A DNA stretch of 64,000 bases from Streptomyces cellostaticus (GCF_001513965.1 NZ_KQ948023.1:1-64000), one strand, 5' to 3'; shown: positions 33,077 through 42,014, numbered from the stretch's first letter. Translations and numbers: made by a program. Notes: generated from the sequence alone by a model not told the origin.

Positions 33077-33754
33077 TCAGTCGCCGGGCAGCGGGCGAGG
33101 ATGCGGGGTGACCTGGTCGCCGGGGGTCACGCGGACGATCGTGATCAGGCGGTCCGTGAGCTGGAGGGCGCCGAGGGCGGGGTCGTCGTAGCCGAGCACC
33201 CGGTGGCCGCGTACGACGCTCACCACGAGGTCGTCCATCTCGCGCGGGGACTTGCCCGCCTCGGCCCGCACCACGGGCCGTTCGATGATGTCCAGGCCGC
33301 TGCCCTGCTGGATCAGGTCCTCCATGACCAGGCCGGCTGCGGGGCTGAGCACGGACAGGCCGAGCAGCCGGCCGGCCGCGCCGGAACTGGTGATGACGGC
33401 GTCGGCGCCGGACTGCTTGAGCAGCGGGGCGTTCTCCTCCTCGCGCACGGCGGCCACGACCTTCGCGCTCCGGTTGAGCTGGCGGGCCGTCAGGGTGACG
33501 AGGACGGCGGTGTCGTCGCGCTGCGGGGCGACGATGATCTGCCGGGCCCTGTGGACCTCGGCGCGCTTGAGCACCTCGCTGCGGGTGGCGTCGCCCATGA
33601 CGCCCGCGTAGCCCTCGGCTGCCGCCGCGTCGATCACCTCGGAGCTGGGGTCGACCACGACGACCTGCTCCTTCTTCAGGCCGGTCGCGCAGACGGTCTG
33701 AAGGGCCGACCGCCCCTTCGTACCGAAGCCGATGACGACGGTGTGGTCGCGCAC
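33077..33754 (-). CDS. RCK/TrkA-N regulatory protein, channel part absent
   Basis: A 225-aa protein with an RCK_N Rossmann domain (TVVIGFGTKGRSAL; acidic VVDPSSE) and RCK_C-like end (DRLITIVRVTPGD). Relatives are whole potassium channels in which RWRSTV-RDHTVV follows TM2. Here the sequence before RWRSTV is unrelated, so the pore has been lost. GTG 33754 has a strong GGAGG 6 nt upstream, formed by the codons for W-R-S, so a soluble RCK subunit can be made. It faces a paralogue 205 bp away. It could be a remnant or a working soluble regulator. Confidence 0.7.
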   Translation of the reverse strand: MRDHTVVIGFGTKGRSALQTVCATGLKKEQVVVVDPSSEVIDAAAAEGYAGVMGDATRSEVLKRAEVHRARQIIVAPQRDDTAVLVTLTARQLNRSAKVVAAVREEENAPLLKQSGADAVITSSGAAGRLLGLSVLSPAAGLVMEDLIQQGSGLDIIERPVVRAEAGKSPREMDDLVVSVVRGHRVLGYDDPALGALQLTDRLITIVRVTPGDQVTPHPRPLPGD

Positions 33755-33959
33755 GGTGGACCTCCAGCGTTTTCCCGAAAGTACCCCAAGGCCCCATCCG
33801 TTGGTGCTCACCCGGAGTCGGCTGCCGAACGGCGAGTCGAAAGCCGTCACGGAACGGGAGCCGAGCCGCACGTCCGAATCCGGCGGCCGGCGTGAACCAG
33901 GCAACAATGGCGGGACACGGTTTCCCACGTCGCAGCACCGAGCACAGAGGAAGCGCGGG

Positions 33960-34955
33960 ATGAGCGCCCCCCAGCAGCCAGGGTCCGACCGGACTCGTCT
34001 CCCGATCCTGCGGTCTCTTCGGTACTGGTCACGAGCCGAGGAAGGCCAATCGGTCAAGCTGCCGGTCGGCGACACGGTTCCGCCGCTCCAACAGGTGCTC
34101 CGCCGCCTGGCTCTGTCGCTGTTGGTGCTGGCCCTGACCACGCTGCTGGTCTGGCTGGACCGGACCGGATACCGGGACAGTGCCGACGGCAAGGTGGACT
34201 TGGCGGACTCCGCGTACTACGCGACCGTCACCCTCTCCACGACCGGGTACGGCGATGTCACCCCCGTCACCCACGCTGCCCGGCTCACCAACATCGAGCG
34301 CTGGCGCGCCCGCATCCGTGATCACGCAGTGGTCGTCGGCTACGGCACGAAGGGGCGGCACGCGGTCGAGACACTGCTGGGGCGGGGCACCCCGAAGAAC
34401 CGGATCGTCGTGGTCGATCCGCAGAAGAAGGCCGTGGACGCTGCCGGCGGTGACGGCCTCGTCTCTGTGCAGGGCGACGCCACCCGCACCGAAACACTGC
34501 GCAGAGCCGAGGTGCACCGCGCTGCCCAGGTCATCGTGGCTCCGCAACGCGACGACACCGCGACCCTGGTCACCCTCACCGCGCGGCAGCTCAACAAGCG
34601 TGCCTCGATCGTCGTCGCCGTCCGTGAAGACGAGAACGTGCCCCTGCTGAAGCAGAGCGGCGCCGATGCCGTGATCACCAGTTCCAGTTCCGCCGGCCGG
34701 CTGCTCGGCGTGGCCATGTCCAGCCCGCACAGCGCGGACGTTCTGGAAGACCTCATGACCTACGGCAGCGGACTGGATCTCGTCGAGAGGCCGGTGTCGA
34801 CGGACGAGGTAGGGCACTCTCCCCGTCATAGCGCTGATCTTGTCGTAGCTGTCGTGCGTGGCAAGGAAGTGCTGGACTACACCGACCCCCGGGCTGAAAC
34901 CCTCCGGCCCGGAGACCGGTTGATCACCATTCGGCGTGCCGTGCCTCACCACTGA
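33960..34955 (+). CDS. RCK potassium-channel homologue lacking TM2
   Basis: A 331-aa protein. TM1 (about 48-66), a pore helix and an intact selectivity filter STTGYGDV (93-100) are present. Then HAARLTNI (104-112) joins directly to ERWRARIRDHAVVVGYGTKG, the start of the RCK Rossmann domain. About 30-40 residues that form TM2 in relatives are missing without loss of frame. RCK_C ends at RPGDRLITIRRA. As written it cannot form a canonical pore. It is paralogous to the divergent RCK-only gene. Confidence 0.8.
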   Translation: MSAPQQPGSDRTRLPILRSLRYWSRAEEGQSVKLPVGDTVPPLQQVLRRLALSLLVLALTTLLVWLDRTGYRDSADGKVDLADSAYYATVTLSTTGYGDVTPVTHAARLTNIERWRARIRDHAVVVGYGTKGRHAVETLLGRGTPKNRIVVVDPQKKAVDAAGGDGLVSVQGDATRTETLRRAEVHRAAQVIVAPQRDDTATLVTLTARQLNKRASIVVAVREDENVPLLKQSGADAVITSSSSAGRLLGVAMSSPHSADVLEDLMTYGSGLDLVERPVSTDEVGHSPRHSADLVVAVVRGKEVLDYTDPRAETLRPGDRLITIRRAVPHH

Positions 34956-35114
34956 TCAGGCAAGGGCCGTCGGCCCGTGGGCCGGTGCCCTGACTCTCCG
35001 CCGTTCGCAGTAACAAATCAAATCAATCGGAAATATGCTCGCAAATCGCACCAAAGGTTGACACTCTCCGAGCGGTGCGAATCCCGCGCCGACGGCGACG
35101 TTGGAGAGTGCAGC

Positions 35115-36920
35115 ATGACGACCAAAGAGTCCCCTTCACAGGCCGCCCCCGAATTCCCGTTCGGGGCGACCGGTGAGACCTGGCTCAGCATCCTGGAGTC
35201 GGAAGGGCTGGCGGATGGTCAACCGGCCTATGTGACAAGCCCGTTGAAGGAGCCGAAGGAGGTCTACCCTCCCGAGCCCGGCATCGACGCCGCCGACTTC
35301 GAGCTGCAACCACGGGGGCTCCCCCCGGAGCGCCGCAAGAAGGCCCTGGACGCCATGGCCACGTACCTGATCAACAAGCGCGACCACATGCTCGGCTACC
35401 AGTTCAACCAGGACACGGACGGCGCCCAGCTGGATCTGTCCAGATTCCTCGACTGTCACGTCAACAACATGGGCGACCCGTTTGACCACGGCGGCTACAA
35501 GCCCAACACCCGGGCCGCGGAACGGGCAGTGCTCGATTACTACGCGGCTCTGTGGAAGGGCAAGTGGCCGCACAACCCCAAGGATCCGGAGTCGTACTGG
35601 GGCTACATGATCTCCATGGGCTCCACCGAGGCCAACCTGTACGCGATGTGGAACGCGCGCGACTATCTCGCCGGCAAGGCGTTGCTCAAGCCCAAGACGA
35701 AGGACGACTCACTGCACTTCGTCCAGGCGGCGCCGCCCAAGGACAATCCCAACGCGTTGATCCCCATCGCCTTCTACTCGCAGGACACCCACTACTCGTT
35801 CGGCAAGGCCATGCGGGTGCTCGGCATCGAGAACTTCTACGCCGCGGCCAAGAACCGCTACCCGAACGACGACTGCCCGCTGGGCGGCGAGTGGCCCACG
35901 GAGGTCCCGTCCAAGCCGAGCTCCAAGAAGGGCCTTGACGACGGCCCGGGAGAGATCGACATCGACAAGCTGGTTCCGCTGGTGAGCTTCTTCGTGGAGA
36001 AGGGCCACCCCATCCTGATCAGCCTCAACTTCGGCAGCACCTTCAAGGGGGCGCACGACGACGTCGAGTTGGTCTGCAAGCACCTGCTGCCGATCTTCGA
36101 CAAGAAGGGGCTGGTCGAGCGGGAGCTGGAGATCATCAAGGGCAAGCCCGAGGTGCGGCGGGGCTTCTGGATCCATGTCGACGGTGCCCTCGGGGCCGGG
36201 TACGGGCCGTTCATGCGGATGGCCTCCGAGAAGCCCGAGGTGTTCGGCTGGACGCCCGAGGCGGAGCTGCCCGCCTTCGACTTCGGTCTCAAGGTGCACG
36301 CCAAGAAGCTGGGCAAGGACATCGACATGGTTTCGTCCATCTCGATGAGCGGTCACAAGTGGCCCGGCGCCCCCTGGCCGTGCGGCGTCTACATGACCAA
36401 GGTGAAGTACCAGCTCGCACCGCCCGCCGAGGTGCAGGTCATCGGCGCCAAGGACACCACCTTCGCCGGGTCGCGCAACGGCTTCTCCCCCCTGGTCATG
36501 TGGGACCATCTGGCCCAGTTCTCCTACAAGGACCAGGTCGAGCGCATCCGCGTGGCGCAGGAGATGGCGCAGTACCTTGAACGGCGACTGAAGGAGCTCA
36601 AGGCTCCGGTGTCGCTGAACGTGGCCCGGACGCCCGGCTCCCTCAGCGTGCGGTTCCGCCGGCCCAACGCGCGGATCTGCGCCAAGTGGTCGCTCTCGTC
36701 GGTCGGCCAGAACGTGCACGCCTTCGCGATGCCCTCGACCACCAGGGAGAAGATCGACGAGCTGATCTTCGACCTCCAGGCCTCCGACGCCTTCACCATC
36801 ACGAAGAAGCCGCCGATCGTGGAACTGGAGGAGATCCTGGCCGCGGTGGAGGCCGTGGAACTCGCACCGGGGGCGATCTCCTGGGGCGCCGTCGCCTTCA
36901 CCGGACGCGGCATGGAGTAG
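35115..36920 (+). CDS. Group II pyridoxal-phosphate decarboxylase
   Basis: A 601-aa PLP enzyme of the group II amino-acid decarboxylase superfamily (histidine/glutamate/aromatic type). Visible are MGSTEANLYAMWNAR (PLP phosphate and ring contacts), WIHVDGALGAGYGPF (Asp to PLP nitrogen) and SMSGHKWPGAPWPCG with the Schiff-base Lys at about 415. The protein is longer than most histidine decarboxylases, and the substrate cannot be assigned. TTGGAGAG precedes ATG 35115. An AT-rich leader with TTGACA (35058-35063) and a strong terminator bracket it, so it is monocistronic. Confidence 0.88.
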   Translation: MTTKESPSQAAPEFPFGATGETWLSILESEGLADGQPAYVTSPLKEPKEVYPPEPGIDAADFELQPRGLPPERRKKALDAMATYLINKRDHMLGYQFNQDTDGAQLDLSRFLDCHVNNMGDPFDHGGYKPNTRAAERAVLDYYAALWKGKWPHNPKDPESYWGYMISMGSTEANLYAMWNARDYLAGKALLKPKTKDDSLHFVQAAPPKDNPNALIPIAFYSQDTHYSFGKAMRVLGIENFYAAAKNRYPNDDCPLGGEWPTEVPSKPSSKKGLDDGPGEIDIDKLVPLVSFFVEKGHPILISLNFGSTFKGAHDDVELVCKHLLPIFDKKGLVERELEIIKGKPEVRRGFWIHVDGALGAGYGPFMRMASEKPEVFGWTPEAELPAFDFGLKVHAKKLGKDIDMVSSISMSGHKWPGAPWPCGVYMTKVKYQLAPPAEVQVIGAKDTTFAGSRNGFSPLVMWDHLAQFSYKDQVERIRVAQEMAQYLERRLKELKAPVSLNVARTPGSLSVRFRRPNARICAKWSLSSVGQNVHAFAMPSTTREKIDELIFDLQASDAFTITKKPPIVELEEILAAVEAVELAPGAISWGAVAFTGRGME

Positions 36921-36939
36921 CCGGGACAGCGGTCTTACG

Positions 36940-36971
36940 GAGCCGGGCGCGCCGCAGGGCGCGCCCGGCTC
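36940..36971 (+). terminator. Strong hairpin terminator after the decarboxylase
   Basis: Perfect 14-bp arms GAGCCGGGCGCGCC/GGCGCGCCCGGCTC with a GCAG loop, 20 bp after the stop codon. Confidence 0.85.
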
Positions 36972-37046
36972 CGACGTGTGGACTTGCAGAGGAAGACTTC
37001 CTCCATTCAACCGAATGGGGCCGCATAGCCCTTAGTTGACCGCCGA

Positions 37047-37115
37047 CCGTGCCGCCGGTGGTGAGGACGAGGTCGGCGTCGGAGGCGGTGAGCGCCTTGC
37101 GCAGGGCCTTGGCGT
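37047..37115 (-). repeat. 69-bp direct duplication of an internal moeA segment
   Basis: Identical over 69 bp to 37791-37859 inside moeA, same orientation, offset 744 bp. The flanking bases differ on both sides. It encodes part of the TASDADLVLTTGGTA region in the intact gene. Confidence 0.9.
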
Positions 37116-37135
37116 ATTCCGAGGCTCGGCAAGTG

Positions 37136-37176
37136 GATAACCGACTCCAGCAGACCGAACGCTGCGGTCGGTTATC
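37136..37176. repeat. Inverted repeat GATAACCGAC/GTCGGTTATC
   Basis: Perfect 10-bp arms around a 21-nt centre. It is AT-richer than its surroundings and sits 20 bp from the duplicated moeA piece. It could be an operator or the end of a lost mobile element. Confidence 0.5.
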
Positions 37177-37320
37177 TGTGGCGCTATATCGGTGACGGTG
37201 GGGCCATCAGGTGGTTCGACAGGCGCTACCAGGTCCTGGACGGTTCACCCCTGAAGCCCGCCTTCCGCCGTGCGCCCTCGCCCCGGTCCGCCTGCGGAAG
37301 GCAGACCCGGTTGCCCGGAC

Positions 37321-37334
37321 GTTTCACGTGAAAC
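37321..37334. promoter_or_regulatory. parS centromere-like site
   Basis: GTTTCACGTGAAAC is a perfect palindrome identical to the core ParB-binding site used by Streptomyces (full consensus TGTTTCACGTGAAACA; here the first flank is C and the last is A). It overlaps the moeA stop codon: Cys-Phe-Thr-stop reads straight through it. In Streptomyces these sites cluster around oriC and load ParB for chromosome segregation in sporulating hyphae. Confidence 0.85.
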
Positions 37335-38679
37335 ACACCCCGATTCCGGCCGCCGCCCACGGCAGGTCCAGCACCTCGGCCTCCTCCCCCTGCCGGGCCC
37401 CGCCCGGGGGTACGACGGCGAGCGCGTCGGCGGCGGCGATCCCTCGCAGCATGGCCGGGCCGTTGTAGTGCAGCGGTACGGCACGGTCGCCGCGCAGCAC
37501 CACGGGGACGAGCCGGGTGTCGTACGGATGCCCCTGCACCGCCTCCCCGAGCGGCAGCGCGTACGGCTCGGGCGCCGGGCGGGCGGCGAGGGTGCGCAGC
37601 AGGGGCTCGGCGAGGGTGAGCAGGCCGGAGACGGCTGCGAGGGGGTTGCCGGGCAGGCCGACGAGGTGCTGGTTCTCCTTGAGGCGGGCCAGCAGCATGG
37701 GGTGGCCGGGGCGCACCTTGACGCCGTCGACGAGGAGTTCGGCGCCGATGCGTTCCAGGGTGGGGTGGACATGGTCGACGGGTCCGGCGGCCGTGCCGCC
37801 GGTGGTGAGGACGAGGTCGGCGTCGGAGGCGGTGAGCGCCTTGCGCAGGGCCTTGGCGTCATCACCCAGTCGGCGTACTGCGGTCACCTCGGCGCCCATC
37901 GCGCGCAGCCAGGGCGGCAGCATGGGGCCGAGCGCGTCCCGGATCAGTCCGTCGTGCGGGAGTCCCGCGGCGAGCAGCTCGTCGCCGAGGACGAGGACTT
38001 CGGCGCGGGGGCGGGGGACAGCGGTGACGGTGTCGTATCCGGCGGCCGCGGCGAGGCCCAGGACGGCGGGGGTGACCAGGGTGCCGACGGGCAGCAACTG
38101 GTCGCCGCTGCGGCACTCCTGGCCGCGTGGGCGGATGTCCTGGCCGTGGCTCACCTCTCGGGTGGCGTGCAGCCGGCCCTGAGCGTCGATACGGCCGTGT
38201 TCGCTGCGCAGGACGGCGGTGGTGTCGGCCGGGATACGGGCGCCGGTCGCGATACGGATCGCCTCGCCGTCGGTCAGCGGCCCGGGCTGCGCGTGTCCGG
38301 CGAGCACGCCCTCGTCCCGCACCTCCCAGGGACCCGGTCCGGCGACGGCCCAGCCGTCCATCGCGGAGGTGTCGAAGGAGGGCAGGTCGGTGAGGGCGTC
38401 GAGGGGGGTGGCGAGGACCAGGCCGAGGGCGTCGGCGAGGGAGACGGAGACGGGGGTGCGGCGGCTGCCCGAGCGGGCGGCGCGGGCAGCGATCTCGCGG
38501 GCCCGGGGCCAGGGGGTGGCCCGGTGCCGCTCGTGCCGCCGCGCGCCCGGGGCTGCGGAGTCGGGCACCGGTCCGTCGCTGTCGTCCTTGGGTTCCCTCA
38601 CGAGGGCCAGGGCCTCCTCGACGTCCAGGTCGTCGCTGTCCTCGGCGCTCACCCCGGTCCGGGTGCCGGGGGCGGTCAT
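37324..38679 (-). CDS. moeA: Molybdopterin molybdotransferase MoeA
   Basis: A 451-aa MoeA-type enzyme that inserts molybdate into adenylated molybdopterin. A 70-residue Asp/Arg-rich N-terminal extension precedes the conserved body: TPVSVSLADALGLVLATPL, DTSAMDGWAVAG (substrate-binding motif), RIATGARIPADTTAV, VLVLGDEL and LTTGGTAAGPVDHV (MoCF_biosynth). The C-terminal domain IV ends in GVCFT, whose codons double as parS. It overlaps the upstream mobA-like gene by 4 nt. Confidence 0.9.
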   Translation of the reverse strand: MTAPGTRTGVSAEDSDDLDVEEALALVREPKDDSDGPVPDSAAPGARRHERHRATPWPRAREIAARAARSGSRRTPVSVSLADALGLVLATPLDALTDLPSFDTSAMDGWAVAGPGPWEVRDEGVLAGHAQPGPLTDGEAIRIATGARIPADTTAVLRSEHGRIDAQGRLHATREVSHGQDIRPRGQECRSGDQLLPVGTLVTPAVLGLAAAAGYDTVTAVPRPRAEVLVLGDELLAAGLPHDGLIRDALGPMLPPWLRAMGAEVTAVRRLGDDAKALRKALTASDADLVLTTGGTAAGPVDHVHPTLERIGAELLVDGVKVRPGHPMLLARLKENQHLVGLPGNPLAAVSGLLTLAEPLLRTLAARPAPEPYALPLGEAVQGHPYDTRLVPVVLRGDRAVPLHYNGPAMLRGIAAADALAVVPPGGARQGEEAEVLDLPWAAAGIGVCFT

Positions 38680-39584
38680 CCGGCGTCCGGCCCGGAGGGG
38701 CCCGAGCCCTTCTCTGTGTTCTCTGCGTGCTCTTCCTCCCAGCGCACCGCCAGTGCGGCGGCCTTGCGGGCGGCCTCGGCGACGGCCTCGGGGCCGCCCT
38801 TGGCCTGGGCGGCGGCATAGCCGACCAGGAAGGTGGTCAGCGGCGCGGCGGGCCGGGCCACGCCGTGCGCGGCGTCACGGGCCAGGTCGAGCAGGAGGCC
38901 GGTGTCGACGTCCAGGTCGAGGCCCAGCTCGTCCTTGACTGCGGAGATCCATTCATCCAACACGTGCCCATGCTCCCTGATACGTGCCCTGGCGCTGGCG
39001 ATGTCGTCCCAGGTGTCGCAGTCGAAGGACGCGAGCGGGTCCGGAACGCGGGTGAGGTCGAGGGCGCCGGTCAGCCGGCGCAGGGGCAGGCCGGTCAGGC
39101 CGTCGGGCGCGGCGGCGAGGGTCGCGAGTGCGCGGCGCAGCGCGGCGGTGCGGTAGGCGGCGACGAGCGGCTGGTCGCGGCCGTCGGCGTCGGTGAGCAG
39201 CGCGCCGTCGGCGCCGGTGTCCCGCAGGGCGGCGAGCAGCCGCTCCAGTGTGGCCGCTTCGAGGAACGGCAGGTCGGCGGAGAGGACGACGGCGTGCTCG
39301 GCCGTGGTGTGGCGCAGGCCGGCTTCCAGCGCGGCGACCGGTCCGGCGCCGGGCGGCTCCTCGCGCGCCCAGCGCACCGGGCGGGTGGTGGACCGGGCGT
39401 CGGCCACGACGACGGTCGTGCGGGCGCCCGCGCAGGCCGCGAGCACCCGGTCGAGCAGCGCGCGCCCGCCGACCCGCAGTCCGGGCTTGTCGGCCCCGCC
39501 GAGCCGCCGGGCGGCGCCGCCGGCCAGCACCACCGCGTCGTACGGCGCGGTGGTCCCGGAAGCGGCGGGCGGGCTGTCGGTCAC
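38676..39584 (-). CDS. MobA-like nucleotidyltransferase fused to DUF6457
   Basis: A 302-aa two-domain protein. Residues 15-200 form an NTP-transferase fold with LAGGAARRLGGADKPGLRVGG (nucleotide loop) and SADLPFL, as in MobA, which attaches GMP to molybdenum cofactor. Residues about 205-290 are a small helical DUF6457 module (LDEWISAVKDELGLDLDVDTGLLLDLARDAAHGVARPAAPLT). Coupling with moeA supports a cofactor-maturation role. Confidence 0.88.
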   Translation of the reverse strand: MTDSPPAASGTTAPYDAVVLAGGAARRLGGADKPGLRVGGRALLDRVLAACAGARTTVVVADARSTTRPVRWAREEPPGAGPVAALEAGLRHTTAEHAVVLSADLPFLEAATLERLLAALRDTGADGALLTDADGRDQPLVAAYRTAALRRALATLAAAPDGLTGLPLRRLTGALDLTRVPDPLASFDCDTWDDIASARARIREHGHVLDEWISAVKDELGLDLDVDTGLLLDLARDAAHGVARPAAPLTTFLVGYAAAQAKGGPEAVAEAARKAAALAVRWEEEHAENTEKGSGPSGPDAG

Positions 39585-39630
39585 CCCCCGAGTATGTCCT
39601 CTCGGCCCTCTGCCTTGACCCGCGCGGGGG

Positions 39631-41010
39631 TCACAGAGTGCGCAGCAGCACCGCCGGCTGTTCCACGCAGTCCGCCACGTACCGCAGGAAGCCGCCTGCC
39701 GTGCCGCCGTCGCACACGCGGTGGTCGAAGGTGAGCGAGAGCTGGACGACCTGGCGCACGGCCAGTTCGCCCTCGTGCACCCAGGGCTTGGGGACGATGC
39801 GGCCGACGCCGAGCATGGCCGCCTCGGGGTGGTTGATGATCGGGGTGGAGCCGTCGACGCCGAAGACCCCGTAGTTGTTCAACGTGAAGGTCCCGCCGGT
39901 GAGTTCCCCGGGGGTCAGCTTCCCGGCCCGGGCTGCCTCGGTGAGCCGGGCGAACTCCGCGGTCAGCGCCTCGGCGTCGCGCGCGTGGGCGTCCCGGACG
40001 ACCGGCACGACCAGACCGCGCTCGGTCTGTGCGGCGAACCCGAGATGCACATGATCGAGCTGGACGACCTCGCGGGCGTCGGTGTCGACGTAGGAGTTCA
40101 GCTCGGGGTACCGCGCGAGGGCGGCGGTGCAGATGCGGGCGAGCAGCGCGAGAAGGGAGATCTTCGGCGCTCCGGCGGCGTTCATCGCGGCCCGTGCGCG
40201 CATGAGTTCCGTCGCGTCGGCGTCGACCCAGCAGGTCGCGTCAGGGATCTCCCGGCGGCTGCGGGAGAGCTTGTCGGCGACGGCACCGCGGACGCCCTTG
40301 AGGGGGGTGCGGATGCCGTTGCGGACGGGGGAGATGCGGGCGGCCGGTGCCTGCACCGCGGGGGCCGTGGGCGCCTCGGCCACGGGGGCGTGGGCCGCCT
40401 GCGCCCTGAGGGCGTGCTCGACGTCCGCGCGCAGGATCAGCCCGTCCGGTCCCGAGCCTGCCAGGTGGCGCAGATCCACGCCGCCCTCGCGGGCGAGGCG
40501 ACGGACCAAGGGTGAGATCACGGGCACGGGGCCTTCGGCCTGGGCTGCGGCCACGCGCACGTGGGCCGGCCCGGTGGAGACCGCCGGGGCGCCCGCCCCG
40601 GTCGCCGCGCTCGCGGTCCGCGGCAGATCCGCGCCCGTCCGCCCGCCGGCGGTATGCGGCCCCAGGGGTGCCGGCCGCACCCTGCGCCGCCGCGACGGAG
40701 CTTCCGAGGTGCCGTACCCGACCAGCACGTTGCCCGAGCCTTCGCTCTCCCCTCCGGGAGCAGGCGGGCCCACCGCCACCGTCAGCAGCGGCGCTCCCAC
40801 GGGAAGTTCCGTGCCCTCCTCGCCGAAGCGGGCGGTGATCACACCGCCGTAGGGGCAGGGGACCTCGACCATCGCCTTGGCCGTCTCGACCTCCACGACC
40901 GGCTGGTCGACGGCGACGACGTCACCGACCTGCACCAGCCAGCGCACGATCTCCGCCTCGGTGAGGCCCTCGCCGAGGTCGGGGAGCTTGAACTCCAGCA
41001 CCTGTGCCAT
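39631..41010 (-). CDS. bkdC: Branched-chain 2-oxoacid dehydrogenase E2 (second cluster)
   Basis: A 459-aa E2 acyltransferase with a lipoyl domain (lipoyl-Lys K45 in VETAKAMVEV), long Pro/Ala linker, subunit-binding domain (ISPLVRRLAREGGVDLRHLAGSG), and a catalytic domain with the active-site FDHRVCDGGTAG. Last gene of the E1alpha-E1beta-E2 operon; its ATG overlaps the E1 beta TGA by one base. Subunit sizes match the S. avermitilis bkdABC set as remembered. Works with a lipoamide dehydrogenase encoded elsewhere. Confidence 0.9.
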   Translation of the reverse strand: MAQVLEFKLPDLGEGLTEAEIVRWLVQVGDVVAVDQPVVEVETAKAMVEVPCPYGGVITARFGEEGTELPVGAPLLTVAVGPPAPGGESEGSGNVLVGYGTSEAPSRRRRVRPAPLGPHTAGGRTGADLPRTASAATGAGAPAVSTGPAHVRVAAAQAEGPVPVISPLVRRLAREGGVDLRHLAGSGPDGLILRADVEHALRAQAAHAPVAEAPTAPAVQAPAARISPVRNGIRTPLKGVRGAVADKLSRSRREIPDATCWVDADATELMRARAAMNAAGAPKISLLALLARICTAALARYPELNSYVDTDAREVVQLDHVHLGFAAQTERGLVVPVVRDAHARDAEALTAEFARLTEAARAGKLTPGELTGGTFTLNNYGVFGVDGSTPIINHPEAAMLGVGRIVPKPWVHEGELAVRQVVQLSLTFDHRVCDGGTAGGFLRYVADCVEQPAVLLRTL

Positions 41011-42014
41011 CAGCCCTCGGCCTCCCACTGCAGGCGCGCCACGGCGTCCAGGATGCGGTCGACGCCGGGCAGGTGGTGCCGCTCCAGCATCGGCGGCGGG
41101 TAGGGGATGTCGAAGCCGGCCACGCGCAGCACCGGCGCCTCCAGGTGGTGGAAGCAGCGCTCGGTGATCCGGGCCGCGATCTCGCCGCCCGGCCCGCCGA
41201 ACCCGGTCGATTCATGCACGACGACCGCGCGCCCGGTGCGTCGTACGGCGGCGCAGACCGTCTCGTCGTCGAACGGCACCAGGGAGCGCAGGTCGACGAC
41301 CTCCAGGTCCCAGCCCTCCGCCCGGGCGGCCTCGGCGGCCTCCAGACAGACCGGCACGGAGGGGCCGTAGGTGAGGAGAGTGGCGCTGCTGCCGGGCCGT
41401 CGCACCACGGCCCGGCCGATGGGCTCGACGTCCGTGGGGTGCTCGGGGTTCCAGCTGTCCTTCGACCAGTAGAGCCGCTTGGGCTCCAGGAAGACGACCG
41501 GGTCGTCGGAGGCGATGGCCTGGCGCAGCAGCCCGTAGGCGTCGGCAACGGTGGCGGGTGTGACGACGTGGAGGCCCGGGGTGGCCATGTAGTAGGCCTC
41601 GGACGAGTCGCTGTGGTGCTCGACGCCGCCGATGCCACCGCCGTAGGGGACGCGGACGGTGATCGGCAGGGGCATCCGGCCGCGGGTGCGGTTGCGCATC
41701 CGCGAGACGTGGCTGATCAGCTGCTCGAACGCCGGGTAGGCGAACGCGTCGAACTGCATCTCCACCACCGGGCGCAGGCCGTACATGGCCATGCCGACGG
41801 CGGCGCCGAGGATGCCCGCCTCGGCCAGCGGGGTGTCGGTGCACCGGTCCTCGCCGAACTGCTTGGCGAGCCCGTCGGTGACCCGGAAGACACCGCCGAG
41901 GGTGCCGACGTCCTCGCCCATGACGTGCACGGTGGGGTCGGCGGCCATCGCGTCGCGCATCGCGCGCGTGAGGGCCTGCGCCATGGTGGCGGGCTTGACG
42001 GCGACGGTGGTCAT
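41010..42014 (-). CDS. bkdB: Branched-chain 2-oxoacid dehydrogenase E1 beta (second cluster)
   Basis: A 334-aa E1 beta: VMGEDVGTLGGVFRVTDGLA, DTPLAEAGILG, VPYGGGIGGVEHHSDSSEAYY and VVVHESTGFGGPGGEIAARI. It shares the fold of the first-cluster subunit but is clearly divergent from it, so the two operons are paralogues rather than a recent duplication. Start and stop both overlap neighbours (ATGA with bkdA, TGATG with bkdC), showing tight translational coupling. Confidence 0.92.
   Translation of the reverse strand: MTTVAVKPATMAQALTRAMRDAMAADPTVHVMGEDVGTLGGVFRVTDGLAKQFGEDRCTDTPLAEAGILGAAVGMAMYGLRPVVEMQFDAFAYPAFEQLISHVSRMRNRTRGRMPLPITVRVPYGGGIGGVEHHSDSSEAYYMATPGLHVVTPATVADAYGLLRQAIASDDPVVFLEPKRLYWSKDSWNPEHPTDVEPIGRAVVRRPGSSATLLTYGPSVPVCLEAAEAARAEGWDLEVVDLRSLVPFDDETVCAAVRRTGRAVVVHESTGFGGPGGEIAARITERCFHHLEAPVLRVAGFDIPYPPPMLERHHLPGVDRILDAVARLQWEAEG

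Larger units (their letters stand above)
36972..37323. other. 352-bp intergenic region with recombination scars
   Basis: No intact gene. It contains a 69-bp exact copy of moeA sequence (37047-37115), an inverted repeat (37136-37176) and the edge of parS. The stretch 37190-37320 reads openly rightward (for example IRWFDRRYQVLDGSPLKPAF) but has no start or recognisable domain, and may be a gene remnant. Confidence 0.65.

Noticed and set aside
37190..37320. Transposase or integrase remnant
   Set aside because: A short open stretch is present, but no catalytic motif or recognisable domain could be identified.
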